This document shows positions 23,081-34,248 of a stretch of DNA of 64,000 bases, in pieces. Positions within the stretch are counted from its first letter, which is position 1, and each line of letters opens with the position of its first letter. The translations under genes were made by a program, and so were the position numbers. The notes below the pieces were generated by a model. It saw nothing but the letters and a program-made list of their open reading frames with translations, was not told where the DNA came from and did no database searches. Source of the DNA: Dichotomocladium elegans (Eukaryota; Mucoromycota; Mucoromycetes; Mucorales; Lichtheimiaceae); NCBI GenBank assembly GCA_025716815.1, contig JAIXMN010000026.1, forward strand, positions 372,001-436,000. Reading direction: 5' to 3'.

Positions 23081-26000
23081 GCGTTGTGTAAGATAGTACA
23101 TGGTTAAAGTCTATTTTTATCATCCAATCAAATTTCCATTTATGTATAAAAAGTTTACTCTTGCTTTTCCAAAAAAAAAAAGCACCACCCACCACCGTTT
23201 ATTCTTTTTAATGGTCATCGATAAGCTAAAGAAGCACAGGTAGTATTCATAGGCGATTCAATATATATATATATATATATACATCGGGTGCTCGAAATCG
23301 GCGACAAGGTTACTGAGCTTACCTCCATTTCAATGATCGTATCACCATCCAAGTAATAGTTCGTTAAAATATCGATAGTACCTACATATATCCGTCAAAA
23401 GCCGTCCTTAGAGTGCTTAAAATTAGGCAGATGGATGACGCGAACCATTGCGAGTGGGTGTATTGGCATTCACTGAAACAGACCAATGAGGCGTGGATAT
23501 TCCTTGTATGTATTAGCAAGGGCTTCTATCGGCGAGGCGGTCGATCCGGTTGTATGTGTAGCCACGCATGAACTTGGGCTACGTATGATCATCGGTGAGT
23601 TCTGGAGAGCTCCATGGTGATAGGTACGAAAAACCTTTTGGCTTTGCAGGTGTGAATAGTTTGGACGAATTTAAGAATGGGACCTGTCTCATTGAACGAA
23701 CCTCGGCATATGCCCAAAACACCGCAGGGATACGTATGTGTGTAAAGATTAGATGTACGTCGTTCTCCTGCCATTCTACATCGAATGTGTGTTTCAAGCT
23801 GGGGAACAACGCTGGAGAAGAACCCATAGTAAGTGACCAGACCGGTATATACATACGTACATATATCAAGCCTCATGTGATTTCAACGTCCACAGCAAAT
23901 TCCCCCTAAATATCAAAGACTTGGTTTTTATTGTCATGTTCAACAGTAGCAATGATCAAATGCCATCCAGTCTCTTGTACATAATTCTCGTACGAACGTG
24001 TCCAGTATCACGTCAATAGTAAAGTGTGTGGCTGCTGCTTTGGTATAATACGCGCCAGGAAAACGTATCGCTCGCGATTGTTGGGCATCATTTGAGCTAG
24101 GAAATACCTTGCATCCGGTCGGAATGCAGATGACTTCCCCACTAAAGGGGGTTATGCTCGAACAGCATTTGCGTCGAGTACCGAGGCATACTCCTATATT
24201 CGCCCACAACCCAATCGGTGGATACTGTCCAGAATTCGTTCAAATCTGAGTCGTCTGAGGATACGTATGCGTCTTCGCCACGTCAACAGCGGAATGGATC
24301 AGTCCTACAAGTAGCATTCATAGGGGCCGCACCCTGTTGGAAGGGCCATCCATATGAGCGCGCCAGGGCGAACAAGGGCATCAGTTCCCGGCCATCTTAA
24401 AGATATGGCTGGCGGTAGGTGTCTGCGTCGTCGTCGCGAGGTGCCAGGATAATCTCTGGATATTTCAAACAATGGATCGACTCCAAGGAACAAATTCGGT
24501 TTGTCACCTCCACAAAGAAAGCGGAGGAGAGTCAGCATCATCATGGTGGCTATGTCCACCATTCCTGAGGTACTGTATAATCTTGAAATGAATCCTATTC
24601 CTGTTATTGGGGATCATCGTAGTTTGTGAGATTCGATCGTGGTTCCACTTCAACTCGTCGTTTTCGGTAGGCAAGTCGTAGCCTTCTTGAAGAACAGCCT
24701 CCAGACCTCGCTCAAGGAAATGCTGGTCGGGGCTGGACGAGGACGAGGAGGAGACACCCTTCCGGCTGTAGATGCGCACCGATCCTTGTTTGCGATGCAG
24801 CCCGGGATGTTGCTCAGTCTCTGTTCGCCGGCACTGTAGAAGGGGTAAGGGGATAATCAACATTGTCCGCTTTGACGTTCGCGCTCGTCAGCTGTCAAAG
24901 ACGATAGTAAGCCATCAAGGTTGTCACTGATGGTGATGGGAGGGCGCTACCGGCATCACTCGGCGTTGTTTTTCTCGCGGTGGTAGTTGCGTCTTCCTCG
25001 CGTCCATCCTCATCGTGTGTAATCGAACCTGAAGTGAGGCTTTTGATCGTACATCAAGAAATAGATCACATACACACACACAGATATATATATGATGTAG
25101 GTTAAAACTTCTGACCATCCTCGGGGTAGTTGGCGCAATCTAACGCAACAAAGGGCACATCAAGAACGGGTGGCGGCGGAGCGAACACAGCATTGAAGGT
25201 TCCATCTCCATAGCCTATAAAGCTCGGGCGGTTCTCGTGTAGGATGGGTAGTTGCGCTCGCCATTAAATAGATAAGCTTCTTTCGTTCGAGTGTCCTGAG
25301 GAGCTGCGCAATGGAGAATGCACTGCTACCTGTCTTGTGCGGATTGCTTCGCTGAGAGCTTCAACGGCAGAAGGACCGGTATGTTTTGGAGCAATAGAGC
25401 GTATCGCAGATGTGATGTCGAAAGGATCGGTCCGGATAACATGCCTTCGCTTAAGATCAGTGTCGAGCCGATGTGTCATTTTCTTCAGGACTTCTTCAGT
25501 CATGCTGTGCAGTAGCCAACGAATATCCTGGCGCGAGACAGAATCAAGGCCTCTAACAGTCCAAGCGACGGTTCGTCAGCATGGTGGAGACCGACTAGAA
25601 ATATATCCAAATGTCAAAGAGCGCGACTTTACCCAACAGTTTAAACAGAAGATGTCATGTACGATCTTACCAGTGTCATCAAGCGTCAAAGAATCATCGC
25701 TCAAAACACCTCAAGGAGACATACAGCATCGCGCGGAGCGGCCCCCGACATGCTTCATCAAGATTTCCTCCTTTGCTAAGCAAGACATCCGCCTTCCGCA
25801 GTATTATTTCGTTGGAGAGTCTACTGACTTCCGGGGAGGACCGTTTTGCAGAACTTTACAGTTCTGACCTGGTATATCGTTGGTGTTATGACAGTCGTTC
25901 TTGGAATAGATCGAACTCGAAGAGAATCTGCTGGAGCGTTCCGGAACAGCGAACTGAAGATACCCACTGCAGGGCACTTTATTGCGTTAACCAACGTTCG

Positions 26001-27513
26001 TTGAGCCGACATGGCTGTTTTGCCTTGCAATAGCACGATCGATTCTTCCATAATGACGTAGCAGTACAAGGTTTGCGGCGTGGGAATGTCTGCAGAGAGC
26101 GAGAGGCATGGTTGTTGCTACCGCCGATGATCATTTGTCGTCTAAGTCGCCCTTATATCAAGGAGGGCACAATTGTCAGCAGCAGCAGAAGAAGCAGCAG
26201 CAGCAGCAAGGCTGCGTCCACCAAACGCTGCAGCTGTTATTGATGCTGCGACCTATGTAGGAAGGATGAAATAGGCAGGAAAAGGGAGGGTCCATCCAAC
26301 TTTCCTGACGCTGGATTTATACGGATTCGGTCTGGTGCCTGACGCAATAGGCATTGTGAAAGGCGCTTGAAACATGAAGTTCGTGACATAGGCATGACAT
26401 CATCCCGTTTTCCGCAGACATTGATCCATAGGCGTCCCCAAAGAATAGTTGGCGACCGAACACATCCCGTCGAAGTTTGTGGAGGAGAGAACTCCTCAGG
26501 ACAGAAAGCCATCCAGCATGTTCACATCCTAAAGCTTCCGGCTACGCCGGTACTTTGTCATCTTCTTCGTCTTCCCCAGACTGGTTCGATTCTCAAATTA
26601 CGCGATATGGTTAGCGATATCTCTGAAATCGAGTTGTAAAAGGGACTGGTTATGAGTACTGACGTCATCATGCATAAACACAGCTTTCCCCGCAAAAGTC
26701 AGTAGTCGCCATACACGGAACAAACGTCACACAAAGAGCTTCGCAAAATTTGCCTCTATGATGGCGTTAAATCATCCCTGGTAGTCCTGTTAGATGCTGG
26801 AAAGAAACCTCGTATGATGAGTCACTGCATCAGTTTTCTTAAATAGATGAAGCACCGTTTCAGATAATATAGGATTCTCAAATGTACGAAGCAACTGTTG
26901 CCAGCGTATATTTCGTTTCTCAAAAATCTCTTATCAGGGTCCCCTCGGTATTACAATACTTTATATTAGCTACGTATTCCTAGACGCTTTGTTGCTGCTG
27001 ATTCCCTCAGAATTCTTCTCACACCCTCACTTGTAGAAGCTGGCTCCTTGTATAATGCGTAGGTGGTGCTTGAATCCACCTTATTTCATCGGATGTTTGC
27101 ATTGTTCCGCTTCGAGATATGTTCTGCTAATTTTAAGCGTGAAAACAGACAGATTGAAGAGATATGTTCTTCTTCGGCAACATCGTTTCGTAGAGTTTGA
27201 CATGGTCCTCACTGTCATAAAGAAAAAGAAACGTTGTTCATTTCAGGATGCAACTTGCGGTTACAGTCAGAAACCGAGGCCGTTTGATAGAGTATGGATT
27301 TGCCATCGCGTATACACAAGAAACCGATTTTTATGGGCCTACGACTGCAGACTTGATGGCAATCCATCGATTAGGATCGACATCACGTGATGTAATCGCA
27401 TATGGTGCGGCATTCAAATTCAGTGTTGAACGGCCCATTCTTGTGAACATTCATATACTCTCTTCGCTCGAAAGGCAGCACAAGGTTCCCTGTTCAGACA
27501 AAGCAAAGCGGCG
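23081..27513. other. Gene-poor region with a microsatellite and coding-like islands
   Basis: No gene can be assembled confidently across these 4.4 kb. There is an AT dinucleotide repeat near 23262-23281, an imperfect AGC-rich patch near 26175-26210, and scattered coding-like islands (described separately for 24.3-26.2 kb on the minus strand). A plus-strand frame at 27248-27529, just upstream of the CASP start, also reads like protein in part but has no recognisable domain. The region may contain a decayed gene or a repeat remnant. Confidence 0.4.
24300..26150 (-). pseudogene. Unidentified coding-like islands, possible decayed or fast-evolving gene
   Basis: Several minus-strand stretches read like real protein. 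In order 5' to 3' they are: a block around 26069-25880 (LYCYVIMEESIVLLQGKTAM ... NAIKCPAVGIFSSLF); one around 25550-25320 (SRQDIRWLLHSMTEEVLKKM, then TDPFDITSAIRSIAPKHTG); one around 25250-25130 (RPSFIGYGDGTFNAVFAPPP ... FVALDCANYPEDG); an acidic/Ser-Thr stretch near 25030-24910; and one near 24800-24600 (FLERGLEAVLQEGYDLP). I could not join them through phase-consistent splice sites, and stops separate some of them. I do not recognise the family. The opposite strand also has a 176-codon frame (25337-25867). The stretch may be a multi-exon gene, a pseudogene or a transposon relic. Confidence 0.3.
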
Positions 27514-30397
27514 ATGGCGGATGACATAAGCAATTTTGCTAGCGCCATTCAATTCTGGCGCGGTGTGCAATTGAATAGCCTTCAACAACAATTGGACGAG
27601 GAAGGCCAGGGCATTGTCGCTAACCAAAAAGATGGCGCCTTGACACGCAAAAAGTTAGCTGAGCAAACAAGAGGTATGGCATGACAAAAAAAAAAACCAA
27701 AGAAACCACAAACACATTTGCCATCGCTCCATATTCTTTTTGTTTGTCTTTGTTCGTTTTGACAATTCAAACCTAACGTTTAGAATTCAAAAGGCTGCCC
27801 GATGAAGATAAACTGCAGCAGGTTAAACCGATGCTGAAAGGTTACATGGACCATTAAACCGCTTTCAGCTACTAAAAGCTAAAGAACATAATATATGCAA
27901 CAGCTTACCAGACCGAAATCGACAATATCACAAAGCGCGCGAAATACGCCGAGAACTCATTCTTAGGACTATATAAAGTGCTCGCGGATGCCCCGGACCC
28001 CGCCCCTTTATTTGAAGCTGCAGTAGTAAGTCAGCCATCAATGAGGGAACTTGCTTAGTTACCTTTACGAATGTCGCGCAATTTCTTATCCACAGGATCA
28101 AAGCGCCAAGGTCATTGACTACGATGCAGTGAAAGTTGAGAATGAAAAGCTCCGGAAAGAACTCGAAGAACAGCGGCGTCTGACAGAGCATCTTCAGGCG
28201 GTTGAGAAAGTCAACCAAGAGCTGCAACAAAAACTAATGAAGCTCGAGACATCGGTAAGAAATCCTAGATGCACACACATGTCGGATATCGAATTCCCAT
28301 TTATGCTGTGAATTATTAGACCGAGGAAAAGCGGATTGAAGAGATCCAACAAAAAGAGCAAGAGATGAAGCAGCAATACAATGACAAAATTCGATCATAT
28401 AAGGAAAAGTAAGGTGAAAAGACAAAGTGATGGGAGGAATGTTGACTTAGCGTTCTTCCAGGGAACACGACCTGCAACGCCAGCTGAACCAGGCATTGGA
28501 TCAGCTCACCCAACTTCAGCACACGCATGACGATGCCCAGGCACAACTCATGAATCACAACCAGAAATATGGTAGAAGCCGATGCTGGACAAAGACATGC
28601 CATTTGTGCATATCTCTTGGCTGATCCAATATTTCATAGATGAGGAGGTGATCGGGAAATTGGCAGAACTCGACATTGTTATGATGGATCTCGAACGAGC
28701 AAATTCACGGATCGTAGAATTGGAGAGGAAAAATGTTAGCAAAAAGAGAACTCGCTCCATCGAACATATGGACAAAAGAATTAACGTTCTGGTGCGATTG
28801 CTAGGATGATATGCGCGAAGAAATTGAAGCGGCACAAGGATCAAAGGACTCGTAAGCATATGCCTCATTTCGCAAGCAGAATTTAACACCAATGCCGCTG
28901 AAATAGAAGAGAAGATATCGATATTCAGCAGCAGGATGGTGTTATTTCGAAACTTATGAAGGACGTGGACATGTACAAGGATCTCCTACAAAAGACTGAA
29001 TCTCGATTATCAAAAAAAATCAAGGAGCTCTCGAGTGAGGTTAAAAGCTTGGCAAGTATATTATTTATTTTCCTAGATGGGTGGGACATTATGCTTATTA
29101 TGATGCAGATCAATGAGAAGGAGACCTTGTCAAAGAAACTTCAAGGATTTGATGACTATGATGAGATCAAGCGCGAATTAGAAATCTTGAAGGTAAGCCA
29201 ACGAAGAGACATTAATAAGGCATATGAACTCTTATGCGTGTTATAGTACGTTGAGTTCTCAACAGGCGATGATGACAACTTCGACGCCAAGGCTGTTCTA
29301 AAGAAGGATAGCAAGATGGAAGAGAGTCTAGAAATCAGATTGATGGAGAAGAATAAGCGACTGGAGAATGATTTTACACAGCTGAAGGTGTCCTTCAGTC
29401 AGTTGGAGAAGGATCTTGAGGAAAAGCAGGAAATGTATGAGGAGGTAAAAAGGAAAAATACATCGCTTGCCACACTTGTGCAGCGCTTGGAGGAAGATCT
29501 GCTTCGCCTTGGCCAAAAGCCGCCTTCCAGCGGCGTCTCTTTTGCCCAAGAGCTTACTCGGACACCCTCGAACACCAATATCACCGCGGCTGCTAGCGCA
29601 AGTCAACCACATACGCCCGACTATGGCTCACCACGTGTGAGCTATGATGCTAGCGCAACCCCCAAAGATGATAAAGGGATTCTGCCGATTGTCATGAGTC
29701 AGCGAGACCGCTTTAGGCAGCGCGCCTCTGAATTGGAGCAGCAGACAAAAGACCTTGAAGTCAAGTTGGCGGATGTCCAGGGAGAGGTTGAAACTTTGAA
29801 GCAGGACAACCTTAAGCTTTACGAGCGTCTGCGATTCGTTCATGTTTGGAAGGAGGAACAGAAGAATGATATGACAGTAAGTATAGGAATGTACTGGAAA
29901 TTTCAAAGGCAAATGGGTGTAATTCACCTATATCGAGTACAGAAACGATCCACTTCAGTCAACATGGCCGGCCCATCCAATGTTCGAAGAAACTCGCTGA
30001 AAATGCGCGAGGATCCCACTGATAAATACGGCAAGCTCTACGAAGAGAGTATGAATCCGTTCGTTCAATTCCACCGAAAGGTATGAGTCCAGTGCTACGA
30101 CGCTCTCTTCATTTGCTGATGCTCTTTGGGTATTTATGGTAACGATACTAGGAAGAAACGCGACGATATAATGCGCTTAATCCTGCTGAGAAGCTGACAT
30201 TCAATCTCACGCGGATGCTCTTCTCACACAAATGGTCACGTTACTTTTTGATTGTCTATTCACTGCTCCTCCATCTGCTTGTGGTGGTAACGCTATATCA
30301 GTTGAGCTTATGGGAGTGTCGACATGACCATGAGAACCTTGTTCTACCAACGATGAATGACCCAGCTATACCACCCCCGCCACCGCAAGGCCAATAA
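27514..30397 (+). CDS. COY1: CASP/Coy1 Golgi coiled-coil membrane protein
   Basis: Thirteen exons join in frame to a protein of about 690 residues. Nearly the whole length is coiled coil (KVENEKLRKELEEQRRL, EEKRIEEIQQKEQEMKQQ, LERANSRIVELERKN). The C terminus has the CASP hallmark: PIVMSQRDRFRQRASELEQQ, a YGKLYEESMNPFVQFHRKE block, LTFNLTRMLFSHKWSRYFL, then a single membrane helix (FLIVYSLLLHLLVVVTLYQL) and a short Pro-rich tail. CASP/Coy1 is a golgin held by its tail in the Golgi membrane and acts in retrograde vesicle tethering. One intron (29052-29108) is GC-AG with donor GCAAGT, since the nearby GT would give an immediate stop. The start Met precedes ADDISNFASAIQFWRGVQL, typical of CASP N termini. 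Confidence 0.93.
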
Positions 30398-30749
30398 GGA
30401 ATACATGTATTTTGCTTACCTATGTAAAAAGAAAAAATATCATAAAAGTCAGGTCCTAATGACCCTTTTGACCGTGGCCAATCACTCGAGCTGCATGAAG
30501 TATCTAATCGTACGTTCCTAGCCATTCTTCTCCCACATGTTCTCGTATACAGCCTCCGTTGGTTCTTTGTTGCCTCGATATATATTCGTCATAGAGAACT
30601 CTTCTCTTCCATTCAGCCGTGCAGATATTGCGGTATGGATATGCTTTATATTGTATCTTTTGCTTCAAAATGGAAGATGATTTCCGAGAAATTTTTTGTG
30701 GATATTTTTTCTTTTTGACTACAGGGACTTTATTTACCCTCTTTGAAAG
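30398..30749. other. Intergenic region, CASP to L1-domain gene
   Basis: This short AT-rich spacer between two plus-strand genes contains the CASP 3' end and the downstream promoter. A CTACAG site at 30720-30725 just before the next start could be a leader-intron acceptor. I see nothing else in it. Confidence 0.45.
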
Positions 30750-31877
30750 ATGCAGATCGATGAGTCCAAGGTACTCAATTGCTCCTCTACATTGCAAAAG
30801 AGTAAATTGATGATCTTACATGGCGTGTGACTAGGCCCGTAAAGCGTTACGAACCCTGTATAATCATGAAAAGCGGAAAAACAGTGATGTCGTTCAAGCG
30901 GTATGGCTCATGATTGCCACAAAGCGTAAGATCGACCTGGTAAAAAGTGCTCCTAGAAGCATGTACGTCTATCGATGCTGCTACAGCTGAGATCATTGCG
31001 CAATGATTGCTAATCAAGCCGAAATCCCAATAATACAACACGTGTGCATTTGCGCTGGTAGATTATTAAAACACGCCATTCAGACTCCTGGCGGCGACCG
31101 ATGCTTATTTACGCGCGATCCGCAACAAAAGTACAAGGACTTGCTGATTTCCAAAAATATCAAGGGTGTCCAGAAAGTGATTGGCATCGGCAAGGTTAAA
31201 AAGCAGTATGCGGGTCGTGAGAAGCAAAAACAGCTCTTTGAAGCGTACGACATGTTTCTGGCGGATAAGCGGATAGTTCACCTTTTGCCCAAGGTGCTTG
31301 GCAAAGAATTCTACAAGAAACACAAGTAAGTCTGGGGCTTGTTCTTCCACCATGCATGCATGGGAAGTGGATGTATGGCACGTGTTATGTTGACGTTGGA
31401 GGTTGAGATGAAGGAGATAAAAAAACTGACTGACGATCAAATGGGATTGGTGATGGCTGCGATTCAATAGACAGCCTATGCCGGTAGATTTGGCAAATCC
31501 AGAACTCCAAAAAGAAATCCTTCGAGCATTACGATCAACGTATATGCATTTCAACTACAGTGACAACTGGTAAAGGAAAAGGAAGGGTGGTGGAAAAGAT
31601 AGCCGGAGAGGGAAGTGGCACAGCTAAATTGCTTTGGCTATCACACCGTAGTGCTGTGAAGATTGCGACAACAGCACTGAACGATAGACAGGCTTTCGAG
31701 AATTTGATAACTGCATTGCCGGAGATTATCAAAGGCGTTTATGGCGGTGCAGATAACATTCGAAAGTTACACGTGAAGACGGCCGATTCGACAAGTTTAG
31801 AGATATACAACTCGGAAGAGGCAGTTGAGCAGGAGAACGAGGAGGATGAAGAGGATGAGGACGATGACGAGTTTTAA
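30750..31877 (+). CDS. Ribosomal-L1-domain nucleolar protein (Utp30/RSL1D1/Cic1 family)
   Basis: Five exons (30750-30770, 30835-30962, 31062-31325, 31471-31569, 31652-31877) give 245 residues. The layout follows RSL1D1/Utp30: SKARKALRTLYNHEKRK, VVQAVWLMIATKRK, GGDRCLFTRDPQQKYKDLL, IKGVQKVIGIGKVKKQY, FEAYDMFLADKRIVHLLPK, LGKEFYKKHK, then the RNA-facing strand YSDNCAVKIATTALN. The C terminus is an acidic tail of Glu/Asp. Proteins of this family bind pre-rRNA during ribosome assembly in the nucleolus. The first coding exon is only 21 nt (MQIDESK) and aligns with the family's LDKEQV start, which supports it. The Lin1-like gene begins only 93 bp downstream. Which of Utp30 or Cic1 is the orthologue cannot be decided by eye. 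Confidence 0.85.
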
Positions 31878-31970
31878 GCGGACGCATTGTTTTATTAAAT
31901 TTGGGGGGAGGGGAGCGCGGAGATGCGCTCTTTTTCTTTTCTTTTTTATCCCTTTTTTTCCATATTCACA

Positions 31971-33026
31971 ATGTCTGGATCAAAGCGAGGAAAAGAATCC
32001 TATGATGGAGAAGATTATTTTGCGGGGAGAAGTGCATCGTCTAAGCGCGTTCGATTTGAAGAATCAAGGGCAGACGCAATGACTGATTTTGAGATTGATC
32101 ATGAAGACGCGCTTGAGCCTCGCAAGCAGCGACGCGGACAAGTGACGACCGAAGAACTCAGCGACGAAGAAGAGGTTGGCGGTGGTGTATATAGCTCGGA
32201 TGAAGACGGCGAGGAGGACGACGACAATGGTGACGCAAAGGGGAAGCAGGCTATAAGCGAGGACTTTGACATGTTTGCCGACACGCCTGCCGAAGAGGCG
32301 ACTGCTGCTGCGAAGTCTAAAAAAGGGAAGCGCAGATTAGACATTAACGAAATCGAGGGCCAAGATCTCTACTCGCGAGATCAAGAGTCCGATGACGAAG
32401 ATGAAGAGGGAAAAAAGAAGGAACCGCCTCTTATGGCGTTCAACCTGCGACAGGAGATGGAAGAAGGCAGTTTTGATCAGGAGGGCAATTATCATCTTAA
32501 CAAGGCGGACCCACAAGCTCACCACGACAAGTGGATGGAAGGTGTATCCCGGAAAGAAATGGCTAAGGCCAAAGAGGCTCAAGAGCGCCGGGAACGAGAC
32601 GAAGCTCTCAGGGAAGCACAACGCCAGTCTGAGGTACCGCAGACCAAGACTGACATCTATCGCGAGATGCTGAACTACATTGAACCTGGGGAAAATGTAC
32701 GAGAGGCCCTAGGAAGACTGGGCAGTGGATCGAACAAAAAAATACCCGCATGGAAACAGAAATTGATGGAGAAGAAGAACCGGAATAAGAAGGCGCAACC
32801 CGCAGCAAAAACAGGAGGGCCAGGAAAAGAACTGAGCGATGAAGAAGCAGCTGAGCGGCTACGGAAGGTTGAGAAAATCACCGGTCTAGCAGATCAGATG
32901 ATGGCTTTCGGCTACTTTGACATTTACGAAGATACTTTTGAACAAATGGTCCGACATATACGACAGTCTGGCTCTGTACCGCACGACTGGATGCCGACCC
33001 CGCAGTCAACATCGCCATCGTTGTAG
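31971..33026 (+). CDS. Lin1/CD2BP2-like U5 snRNP-associated protein lacking a GYF domain
   Basis: A single exon of 351 codons. The N-terminal half is acidic (ELSDEEEVGGG, EDGEEDDDNGD) with basic KRVRFEE near the start. The middle has the Lin1/CD2BP2 signature LMAFNLRQEMEEGSFDQEGN followed by HHDKWMEGVSRKEMAKAKEA, then YREMLNYIEPGENVREALGRLG. CD2BP2/Lin1 binds the U5 snRNP protein Prp6/Dib1 and Prp8 environment. Known members end in a GYF domain with a W-x-Y-x-W opening that binds Pro-rich peptides. Here the protein stops at ...SGSVPHDWMPTPQ with no GYF segment, and only 94 bp remain before the opposing gene. I prefer the Met at 31971 (MSGSKRGK) to the hydrophobic upstream extension. Confidence 0.85.
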   Translation: MSGSKRGKESYDGEDYFAGRSASSKRVRFEESRADAMTDFEIDHEDALEPRKQRRGQVTTEELSDEEEVGGGVYSSDEDGEEDDDNGDAKGKQAISEDFDMFADTPAEEATAAAKSKKGKRRLDINEIEGQDLYSRDQESDDEDEEGKKKEPPLMAFNLRQEMEEGSFDQEGNYHLNKADPQAHHDKWMEGVSRKEMAKAKEAQERRERDEALREAQRQSEVPQTKTDIYREMLNYIEPGENVREALGRLGSGSNKKIPAWKQKLMEKKNRNKKAQPAAKTGGPGKELSDEEAAERLRKVEKITGLADQMMAFGYFDIYEDTFEQMVRHIRQSGSVPHDWMPTPQSTSPSL

Positions 33027-33120
33027 TAGGATCTTGTGTCTCTTTCCCCCACCCCACACTTATCCACGTTTCACATAATTGTATAAATGCCATGTCTGTG
33101 GGCGATAGCCCTGCTTTTTA

Positions 33121-34248
33121 TTATTTTTCTTTCGCAAAGCGAAAGAATAAGTCTGATATGCGGTGCCGCCTGTTGTATCCGACAAAACCAATTGCGCCCA
33201 AAACTGTACAAGCGAATAGAATCCTTGGCGCAAACCGCAACAGAGGCGGTGGTCTGGAAGAGACGTTCCTGGACAAGGATGCCTGGATGAGTTCAGACTT
33301 CACTACACGCCGATCGGCATCGAGGACAATCTTCAAATGGCGACTCGGCGCGCTGTACCCGCCATCCGCACGCGAGGGTCCTTCATACGCCTTGAGCGAC
33401 TCGCCATGGGTACCCTGCCCGAAAAAGCCGACTTCGTCCAAGCGGGGCAGGTATAATTCGTATGCGGGCATGTACGTGTCCACAAATAGCCTGACCGCTT
33501 CGTCGGACATGCCCTCAACACCTCGCGTTGTTTTCATGTGGTGTTCTTGCTGCAGCCGCCACTGGTAGACCTGCTCCAATTTGGCTGGCGAAAGATGGAT
33601 AAAGATATCAAACATGGGATACAGATCGGCTTCGTAACGGCCCAGGTTGCGGTTCATCTGCTCGAGATGCGCCAATGAGAGTTTGGAGATGCTTGTCGAG
33701 GACGCCTCCTCCTTGACGCGTGCCAAACGGGACTCGAGCAACGGCTTGAAGCCCTGGGACCAACCTTCGAAAAGCACAATGTCGTACGGGCCACGCGTAG
33801 CTTTCCATTCTGACCGAGCACAGCGATCTCCTAGTCCACTGAAACACGACTTGTCATAGGAAGGAATGTCAGCTGGCTTCTGGGCAAGGAGTTGCTCGAG
33901 GGTGGCCCTGAGGAGCTGCGTATCATGCGATCCAGGCTGCCCGCGATATGTGTATAGAGGATTACCTGGGTTGGCTTCGGTCAGCTTGGCCTGCTCTGAT
34001 CGTGTCAAGTAGAAATCATCGAGGGAGAAAGAGACGACATTGAGATTGTGAGGTTCACTAGCCAGCAGGTGCTTCAGGGTATCGCAGAGAGTCGTCTTGC
34101 CACTGCCTTGGCAGCCGGAAACGCCCACTACTAAAGGACGCTGTGGAAGCTGTCGCTGTTTCCTTTCGGCCACATACGCACGATGATGATTGAGAATGTG
34201 CGCAAGTGAGGTTTCAATTTGTGGTAGTTGACTGTAGGGATTGACCAT
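33121..34248 (-). CDS. P-loop kinase, Tda10/D-glycerate 3-kinase-like, with C-terminal membrane segment
   Basis: A single exon of 375 residues. The Walker A loop is VGVSGCQGSGKTTL (residues ~45-58), followed by VVSFSLDDFYLTRSEQ, NPLYTYRGQPGSHD, the switch-like IPSYDKSCFSGLGDR, then YDIVLFEGWSQGF. This order is typical of the Tda10 (YGR205w)/plant glycerate kinase branch of the phosphoribulokinase-uridine kinase superfamily. The likely substrate is D-glycerate, giving 3-phosphoglycerate, but yeast Tda10's substrate is not settled. The last ~45 residues add a hydrophobic helix (ILFACTVLGAIGFVGY) and a basic tail (NRRHRISDLFFRFAKEK), not expected in this family and resembling a tail anchor. Start: the Met before VNPYSQLP. 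An upstream Met would add a Val/Cys/Phe-rich stretch from the GT-repeat leader. Confidence 0.85.
   Translation of the reverse strand: MVNPYSQLPQIETSLAHILNHHRAYVAERKQRQLPQRPLVVGVSGCQGSGKTTLCDTLKHLLASEPHNLNVVSFSLDDFYLTRSEQAKLTEANPGNPLYTYRGQPGSHDTQLLRATLEQLLAQKPADIPSYDKSCFSGLGDRCARSEWKATRGPYDIVLFEGWSQGFKPLLESRLARVKEEASSTSISKLSLAHLEQMNRNLGRYEADLYPMFDIFIHLSPAKLEQVYQWRLQQEHHMKTTRGVEGMSDEAVRLFVDTYMPAYELYLPRLDEVGFFGQGTHGESLKAYEGPSRADGGYSAPSRHLKIVLDADRRVVKSELIQASLSRNVSSRPPPLLRFAPRILFACTVLGAIGFVGYNRRHRISDLFFRFAKEK

Noticed and set aside
23262..23281. AT repeat as a possible origin or element end
   Set aside because: It is a plain dinucleotide microsatellite with no flanking inverted repeats or target duplication.
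25337..25867. 176-codon plus-strand open frame
   Set aside because: It overlaps minus-strand coding-like islands and has no recognisable domain. I cannot tell which strand, if either, is real, so it is mentioned only under the islands.
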